Made by a program: the position numbers and the translations under genes
Shown here: one piece after another, positions 4,853 to 9,345 of the stretch
Layout of the letters: every line of letters starts with the position of its first letter
How positions within the stretch are numbered: position 1 is the first letter of the stretch
Notes under the pieces: model-generated
The model's database searches: none
Told to the model about the DNA's origin: nothing
Seen by the model: the letters and a program-made list of their open reading frames with translations, nothing else
DNA from: Merdivivens faecigallinarum
GTDB lineage: Bacteria; Bacteroidota; Bacteroidia; Bacteroidales; UBA932
Length of the DNA stretch: 9,345 bases
Reading direction: 5' to 3'
Assembly (NCBI GenBank): GCA_017695055.1
Contig: JADILY010000063.1
Location: 1 to 9,345 of the forward strand

Positions 4853-6352
4853 ATGGCAAATAAAATATTTTCACACGCGTTTTCCGCATTACTGGCACTG
4901 TCTGCAATCACGGCCAACGTACATGGACAGACCCTGGCCGATCTGATAAAAGACACGGAAATACGCGAAGGCTGCATAATATCGCTGGCCGTTACGGATG
5001 CCGGCGGGAACACACTGGCCGAATGGAACGCGGACTATCCCATGGTTCCGGCATCGACGATGAAAACAGTCACCACCGGACTCGCCCTGCAGGAACTCGG
5101 AAGCGGTTTCCGTTTCAGGACATCGATAGCTTACAGCGGTTACACGGACAGCCTCGGTACGCTGCACGGGGACCTCTATATCATCGGAGGCGCGGATCCT
5201 ACATTGGCCAGCACCCGCAAGAAGCAGGATTCCCTTTTCAACATTTGGGGCAATGCGGTAAAATCGGCCGGGATAGATTCGATTGCCGGTTCCATAATCG
5301 GGGATGCCGGATTCTTTCCCGATGAAATGGCTCCGGGCTCCTGGGAATGGGGCGATTTGGGGACTTATTACGGAGCGGGGGCATCAGGCCTCTCGTTCCA
5401 TGAAAACTCCATTTCAATCAGAATAATCCCCGCCGAAAACACAGGACAGCGCCCATACGCCGAGCAGATTTACCCAGAAACCCCATGGATGCACATCGAC
5501 AATCTCTCCACCACAGGCCCGAGGTGGAGTCCCAACACCATCCTTCTCTATACTTCCGAGCTCTGCCCTGTCGCGGAAATCCGCGGAAGCTATCCCATAA
5601 ACGGAGGCATAAACATCGAAGAATGCTGCAACAAATATCCGGCAATGACCTGTGCATACCATTTCGACCGGTACCTTGCGGCCAACGGCATCAATTCCCT
5701 CTCCGGGCCGATGGACACCGGACGGTTCACGACAAGGGACCCTTCGGAATTCGCCGACCGGGACTCCCTGCATTATATAATCACCACGTATTCCGAGTCC
5801 CTTTCCTCGATTGTCGCCAAGACGAACATGGAAAGTAACAACATGTACGCCGAGACACTGTTCAAAATGACCGGCCTGCAAACAGGAGGCTCCGCATCTT
5901 ACGAGACCGCAATAAAAACGGCCGGAAAACTTCTCGATGAGATGGGAATCGACACGAAAGGCTACCGCCAGACGGACGGGAGCGGACTTTCGAGGCAGAA
6001 CCTGGTTTCAGCCCGTTTCCTTTCCACCTTTCTGTCAAAGGCAGCAGCCGGGCCGGAGGGAGATGCCTTCATCAAGTCCCTGCCCGTTCCAGGTCATGAA
6101 GGCACGCTCAAACATGTCCTAAAGGACGTGAAGCCGGAATATTCATCGAGGATAAGGGCAAAAAGCGGCTCCATGTCCGGAGTAAGATGCTATGCAGGCT
6201 ACATATTCCCGGACAACCGAAAAAAACCTGTATCCTTCGCCCTCATGTCCAACAACCATGCGGGAAAAGGTTCCGACATGCAGAAAGCAATCGAAGAAAT
6301 CCTCAAAGCCCTGCTTGCCGAACTGATGCCCGGAAAAAGTATCGTCTTATAA
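4853..6352 (+). CDS. dacB: D-alanyl-D-alanine carboxypeptidase/endopeptidase, PBP4 type (peptidase S13)
   Basis: A 499-residue low-molecular-mass class C penicillin-binding protein that removes the terminal D-Ala from stem peptides and cuts D-Ala-mDAP crosslinks in the periplasm, remodelling the wall. An N-terminal signal peptide (hydrophobic residues about 9-22) is probably cleaved after VHG25, leaving Gln as first residue. The active-site Ser68 and Lys71 lie in STMK, the second motif is SNN (328-330), and the third is KSG (437-439) in place of the usual KTG, a change I would expect to keep activity. The long insertion between the first two motifs is typical of PBP4, and TDGSGLS (374-380) is a family hallmark. 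The set looks complete and the length is normal for the family. It is alone on its strand and converges with radA, leaving 21 bp with no obvious terminator. Confidence 0.93.
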   Translation: MANKIFSHAFSALLALSAITANVHGQTLADLIKDTEIREGCIISLAVTDAGGNTLAEWNADYPMVPASTMKTVTTGLALQELGSGFRFRTSIAYSGYTDSLGTLHGDLYIIGGADPTLASTRKKQDSLFNIWGNAVKSAGIDSIAGSIIGDAGFFPDEMAPGSWEWGDLGTYYGAGASGLSFHENSISIRIIPAENTGQRPYAEQIYPETPWMHIDNLSTTGPRWSPNTILLYTSELCPVAEIRGSYPINGGINIEECCNKYPAMTCAYHFDRYLAANGINSLSGPMDTGRFTTRDPSEFADRDSLHYIITTYSESLSSIVAKTNMESNNMYAETLFKMTGLQTGGSASYETAIKTAGKLLDEMGIDTKGYRQTDGSGLSRQNLVSARFLSTFLSKAAAGPEGDAFIKSLPVPGHEGTLKHVLKDVKPEYSSRIRAKSGSMSGVRCYAGYIFPDNRKKPVSFALMSNNHAGKGSDMQKAIEEILKALLAELMPGKSIVL

Positions 6353-6373
6353 CCGTCCTCGCTTCTTAAACAG

Positions 6374-7738
6374 TCACTCCTTAAACAATATGCGGCACAG
6401 CTGTGGAACGTCCGGAATTTTCACGATTTCGATACCCTTATGCTCGAAAACATCCGGCAAAGAAGTGAAAGAGGATATGAATATCCGGTCGAAACCTATT
6501 TTAGACGCCTCCATTATCATCCTGTCTGTCTGCGAAACAGGCCTGATTTCTCCGCTCAGCCCCACTTCCCCGCAAAAACATGTTTTGGCGGAAATCGGCA
6601 AATCGAAGTTGGAAGAAAGCACCGCACTTATTACGGCAAGGTCGCATGCGGGATCATTTACCCTCAGACCTCCGGCCATATTCAGAAACACATCCTTGAC
6701 CCCGATACGGAAACCGGCACGCTTTTCCAGAACCGCAAGCAGCATATTCATCCTGCGCACATCGAAGCCCGTAGCCGACCGCTGCGGAGTACCGTATGCG
6801 GCACTGCTCACCAGGGCCTGTGTCTCTATGAGGAAAGGCCTCGTCCCGTCCATCATGGCCGAAACGGCTATGCCGCTCAAGGGCTCCCCGTGCATCGGGA
6901 TAAGCATGTCCGAAGGATTCGCCACCTCCTGCAAACCACTGGACGTCATTTCATATACGGCAATCTCGGAAGTCGAGCCGAAACGGTTCTTGATGCTCCG
7001 CAACAGACGGTAGGCCCCGCTGTTGTCACCCTCGAATTGAAGGACCACATCCACAATATGCTCCAATATCTTAGGCCCTGCTATCATCCCGTCCTTCGTT
7101 ATATGGCCTATCAATATCACAGGGACACCGCTTTCCTTGGCATACCTCAGGAATTTCGCCGCACACTCGCGTACCTGTCCCACCGTACCCGGCGAAGACT
7201 CCACATTTTCCGAATAAACAGTCTGAATCGAATCCACAATCAGCAAATCTGGCTCAATCTTACGGACTTCCGAAAGAATGTTCTCGACAAGGGTTTCACT
7301 GTAGACATAACAGGACTCCCCACTGCCTCCGAGCCGTTGCGCCCGCATCCTGACCTGATTTACGCTCTCCTCCCCGGAAACATACAGGGTCTTCAGGGAA
7401 GGGCAATGCAGTGGTATCTGCAAAGAAAGCGTGGACTTGCCTATTCCCGGTTCCCCGCCAAGAAGAATCAGAGAGCCCTTTACCATGCCTCCGCCCAACA
7501 ATCTGTCGAATTCGGGAGAATCGAGCGAAAACCTTTGCTCGGACGACAAATCCACTTCCGAAATCAGTTTCGGGGGCATTCCGCTTCCGGGAAGTTCCCT
7601 GTTGGAATCATGCTTCCTGGACGGCGCCGGCGCCTCCACCATCGTATTCCATTCCCCGCAAACCGGGCACATTCCCATCCATTTGAGACTTTCGGCACCG
7701 CAGGATTTGCAGTACCATACAGTTTTATTTTTCGCCAT
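6374..7738 (-). CDS. radA: DNA repair protein RadA (Sms)
   Basis: A 454-residue ATPase related to RecA and DnaB-type helicases that drives branch migration during homologous recombination and helps process recombination intermediates in the cytoplasm. In order: a four-cysteine zinc finger (Cys10, Cys13, Cys24, Cys27), a Walker A motif GEPGIGKST (95-103), a Walker B motif LLIVD (165-169), the RadA-specific KNRFG (250-254), and a C-terminal Lon-protease-like domain from about residue 270 that is structural rather than proteolytic in this family. All signature motifs are intact and the length matches bacterial RadA. The ATG at 7738 begins just before the zinc finger. A -7 box lies 23 bp upstream, so it can be transcribed independently of the XRE and lipoprotein genes before it. 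A 531-residue open frame on the opposite strand is a shadow of this gene. Confidence 0.96.
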   Translation of the reverse strand: MAKNKTVWYCKSCGAESLKWMGMCPVCGEWNTMVEAPAPSRKHDSNRELPGSGMPPKLISEVDLSSEQRFSLDSPEFDRLLGGGMVKGSLILLGGEPGIGKSTLSLQIPLHCPSLKTLYVSGEESVNQVRMRAQRLGGSGESCYVYSETLVENILSEVRKIEPDLLIVDSIQTVYSENVESSPGTVGQVRECAAKFLRYAKESGVPVILIGHITKDGMIAGPKILEHIVDVVLQFEGDNSGAYRLLRSIKNRFGSTSEIAVYEMTSSGLQEVANPSDMLIPMHGEPLSGIAVSAMMDGTRPFLIETQALVSSAAYGTPQRSATGFDVRRMNMLLAVLEKRAGFRIGVKDVFLNMAGGLRVNDPACDLAVISAVLSSNFDLPISAKTCFCGEVGLSGEIRPVSQTDRMIMEASKIGFDRIFISSFTSLPDVFEHKGIEIVKIPDVPQLCRILFKE

Positions 7739-7760
7739 GGCACAAAACTCTTAACGACTG

Positions 7761-7768
7761 CAAAATTA
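7761..7768 (-). promoter_or_regulatory. -7 promoter element (TAATTTTG) for radA
   Basis: Read leftward, TAATTTTG matches TAnnTTTG exactly, 22 bp before the radA ATG, giving a leader of about 15 nt. A TTTG on the same strand lies 25 nt further upstream, longer than the usual spacing of about 19-21. The 104-bp gap between the XRE gene and radA shows no hairpin terminator; it contains a short direct repeat, GGCATCG, just after the XRE stop. Confidence 0.5.
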
Positions 7769-7842
7769 ACAAACAGTTTTGAAAACGGCACTGCAAATCC
7801 AGCAAGCAGTTCCGACAAACCAACGATGCCTTCCGATGCCTG

Positions 7843-8067
7843 TCAATTGCCATCCTCATTCCGGCTGCCGACCACCCTTATTATGTTTTTCCCAAGAGCC
7901 ATTTCCACCTTCCTCAATGTCGAAATGGTAAAATTGTGGTTCCCTCCGAGCCAGACGGATATTTCCGAATCGTTTTTCCCGAGCATGCGGGCAAGGTCGC
8001 TCTGTGTCATACCTTTCGAGCGCAAAATCCATTGAATCCTCAATGCCACTTCTTTGTAAATTTCCAT
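7843..8067 (-). CDS. Small XRE/Cro-C1-type helix-turn-helix protein
   Basis: A 74-residue protein that is almost entirely one XRE-family DNA-binding domain. The helices run about RIQWILRSKG, TQSDLARMLG, NDSEISVWLGG (recognition helix), then TISTLRKVEMALGK. It should bind DNA as a dimer and act as a repressor or regulator; no effector domain is present. The arrangement resembles antitoxins of HigBA-type pairs, but the upstream gene encodes a lipoprotein and no toxin is visible on either side. I chose the ATG at 8067; a TTG at 8082 would add five residues and overlap the lipoprotein gene. The start is 8 bp after the lipoprotein stop, with no Shine-Dalgarno site, so coupled translation from a shared transcript is likely. 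Its operator is not evident; autoregulation is only a possibility. Confidence 0.85.
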   Translation of the reverse strand: MEIYKEVALRIQWILRSKGMTQSDLARMLGKNDSEISVWLGGNHNFTISTLRKVEMALGKNIIRVVGSRNEDGN

Positions 8068-8075
8068 AATAAATA

Positions 8076-9305
8076 TTACCAATCGGAATTATTGTATGTT
8101 TCCACTATCTCTATATCCAGCAGGACATCGTTGAACTTGGTATGGGAAGCGTCCGTGGCAAACAGGTACCGGCTGCTCAACGAGCCTCTCCACACAATGT
8201 CATCACGGGAATTGAGAGGAATGGATACCGTAATCCCGTAGCTTTTCGAATTTATCTTTACCATAAGCTCGGTATCCCAGCTCGTCTTCTTCCCTCCGTC
8301 GTCCTCCACTATCATAAGGGCGATGCTGCTCATTTGCAAAGTCCAGTCTGAAACCATTATGGTATTTACCTCCTTGGGAACACCTACCTCGCTCCTCCTT
8401 ACTACAAGATAAAAATCCGTAATCGTAGGGGAAAACAGTTCCATCTCCGCCTCGGTAGCCGCCGTAAAACTCTCTATCGCTCCGGCCTTTATAAAATATT
8501 CCGATGCGCCTGCAAGCCAGCAGTCATAGTTCTTCAATGCAGTAAAACTCCTCAGCATCAGGGAATATATGGTTTCACCGGTCTTTGTCGGAATGCCTTG
8601 GATGCCATTTTCCCAATCCGAAGGACCTTCCGTAGCTTTCAACGGCACATAGTTCCTGTCCCTGTTAAGGTTTACGACCCATACAGGATGCTCTTTTGCG
8701 TATGCCTCGTCGACGAGCACCCGCGACACTACCTTCTTTCCGGAAGCGTCCTTACGCAATATGAAACCGTAATTCCATTCATCGTCCCGGCCATGGTCGA
8801 AAGTGACTACCGGCTCCGACTTTCCGTCCCACCTATCATAATAAGGCCAGTAAATCTGGATATCCGAAGCCGCCAGAGAATCCATGAAAGCGGAAGCATA
8901 TCCGTCGGACTTGACGGAAATCCCCGGGAAGCCGGTATCGCCGCTCACCGTGGCCATCATCTGCCTGAACAAAGCTCCCTGCCCATATTCCGACGATTTG
9001 ACAACCCTGCTTCCAGTACCTTTCCCGGGATTTGCCACCACATTGGTAAAAAGGTACTCCTCATCGTAACCGTCATCATAGGACTCGCCAACGGCCGAAT
9101 GGACTTCATCGAGCACTGCCGGATCCGAAACGGCATCGGACAGGAACGCCGCAATCCGCTCCAGCCTTTCGGCTTCGGCACTGTACTGGATATCCTCATA
9201 ACGGTTGTCCGACGGACCGTCAGGCGACTTCTCGCACGAAACATTGGCAACAGCCGCGGCCGACAAAAGCAAGGCCGGCAAGACAAAAATTCTTCTCTTC
9301 TTCAT
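8076..9305 (-). CDS. Unrecognised Bacteroidales lipoprotein
   Basis: I do not recognise a named domain in this 409-residue protein. It begins with a lipoprotein signal: MKKRR, a hydrophobic stretch (about 6-20), and a lipidation site at Cys24 in NVSC, slightly off the usual box because Asn is at -3. The residues after the cysteine are hydrophilic and partly acidic, which may favour outer-membrane placement, possibly surface exposure. An acidic region rich in Asp, Glu and Tyr (about 70-85) is followed by IQIYWPYYDRWDG, a hydrophilic segment with TFDHGRDDEWNYGF, and a C-terminal half that reads as alternating beta-strands (SIALMIVEDDG, LMVKINSKSYGITVSIPL). No catalytic motif or membrane helix is evident. 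The ATG at 9305 has a strong Shine-Dalgarno site; an ATG at 9332 would put nine extra residues before the signal. The XRE gene follows by 8 bp. The function could be binding or structural; I cannot say. Confidence 0.75.
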   Translation of the reverse strand: MKKRRIFVLPALLLSAAAVANVSCEKSPDGPSDNRYEDIQYSAEAERLERIAAFLSDAVSDPAVLDEVHSAVGESYDDGYDEEYLFTNVVANPGKGTGSRVVKSSEYGQGALFRQMMATVSGDTGFPGISVKSDGYASAFMDSLAASDIQIYWPYYDRWDGKSEPVVTFDHGRDDEWNYGFILRKDASGKKVVSRVLVDEAYAKEHPVWVVNLNRDRNYVPLKATEGPSDWENGIQGIPTKTGETIYSLMLRSFTALKNYDCWLAGASEYFIKAGAIESFTAATEAEMELFSPTITDFYLVVRRSEVGVPKEVNTIMVSDWTLQMSSIALMIVEDDGGKKTSWDTELMVKINSKSYGITVSIPLNSRDDIVWRGSLSSRYLFATDASHTKFNDVLLDIEIVETYNNSDW

Positions 9306-9309
9306 AACA

Positions 9310-9315
9310 CCCTCC
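9310..9315 (-). promoter_or_regulatory. Strong Shine-Dalgarno site deciding the lipoprotein start
   Basis: GGAGGG lies 4 nt before the ATG at 9305 on the minus strand. Such a site is unusual in this window and supports 9305 over the upstream in-frame ATG at 9332. The promoter for this gene is probably beyond the right edge. Confidence 0.65.
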
Positions 9316-9345
9316 ACTCTAAATTTGTCCATAAATATTAAGAAG

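Noticed and set aside
4743..4907. 55-codon N-terminal extension of GalE
   Set aside because: The NAD-binding motif should begin within about ten residues of the start, and the extension overlaps the dacB promoter region and its first codons.
6440..8035. 531-codon + strand frame
   Set aside because: It is an antisense shadow of radA and the XRE gene; the product is rich in Arg and His with no domain, while radA has all its motifs.
7843..8067. Toxin-antitoxin pair
   Set aside because: The XRE protein resembles an antitoxin, but neither neighbour encodes a RelE/HigB-size toxin; the upstream gene is a 409-residue lipoprotein and the downstream gene is radA.

Overview
The window looks like chromosomal DNA of a Bacteroidota bacterium, most likely order Bacteroidales. 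The evidence is -7 promoter elements of the TAnnTTTG type ahead of four genes, few Shine-Dalgarno sites, a Bacteroidales-type lipoprotein, a FISUMP/DUF1566-like protein and a PBP4 whose third motif is KSG. The genes are moderately GC-rich and the left intergenic region is AT-rich. Genus cannot be fixed from sequence alone; Alistipes/Rikenellaceae-like or Prevotella-like are guesses.

Left end (1-906): no convincing gene. This is about 0.9 kb of layered non-coding repeats. Positions 1-332 hold two 54-bp direct repeats separated and preceded by palindromes of different sequence, and two larger stem-loops sharing CGGATACAA-N6-GAACAT, with the N6 matched by a different complementary 5' arm in each copy. 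Positions 356-841 hold six degenerate units, 81-106 bp apart. Each has an AT-rich core of about 36 bp (TTTTAyAA..., CTGATTATCAATA, AAAATT), and the cores are separated by less AT-rich spacers, several of which contain hairpins of unrelated sequence. Positions 869-915 hold a 15-16 bp triplication that runs into the stop codon of the next gene. This repeat region is the most unusual part of the window.

Gene region, left to right: a membrane-anchored endonuclease/exonuclease/phosphatase (EEP) protein (-) diverges from fabG (+), fatty acid synthesis. A bidirectional terminator separates fabG from a leftward pair, galE followed by a FISUMP-like protein (-). galE diverges from dacB/PBP4 (+), peptidoglycan hydrolysis. 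dacB converges with radA (-), recombination and repair. Upstream of radA on the same strand are a small XRE-type DNA-binding protein and an unrecognised lipoprotein that begins near the right edge; these two are 8 bp apart and probably co-transcribed.

The genes are mostly housekeeping (lipid, sugar nucleotide, cell wall, DNA repair) and do not form one pathway. I see no transposase, integrase, phage gene, CRISPR-Cas locus, rRNA or tRNA.
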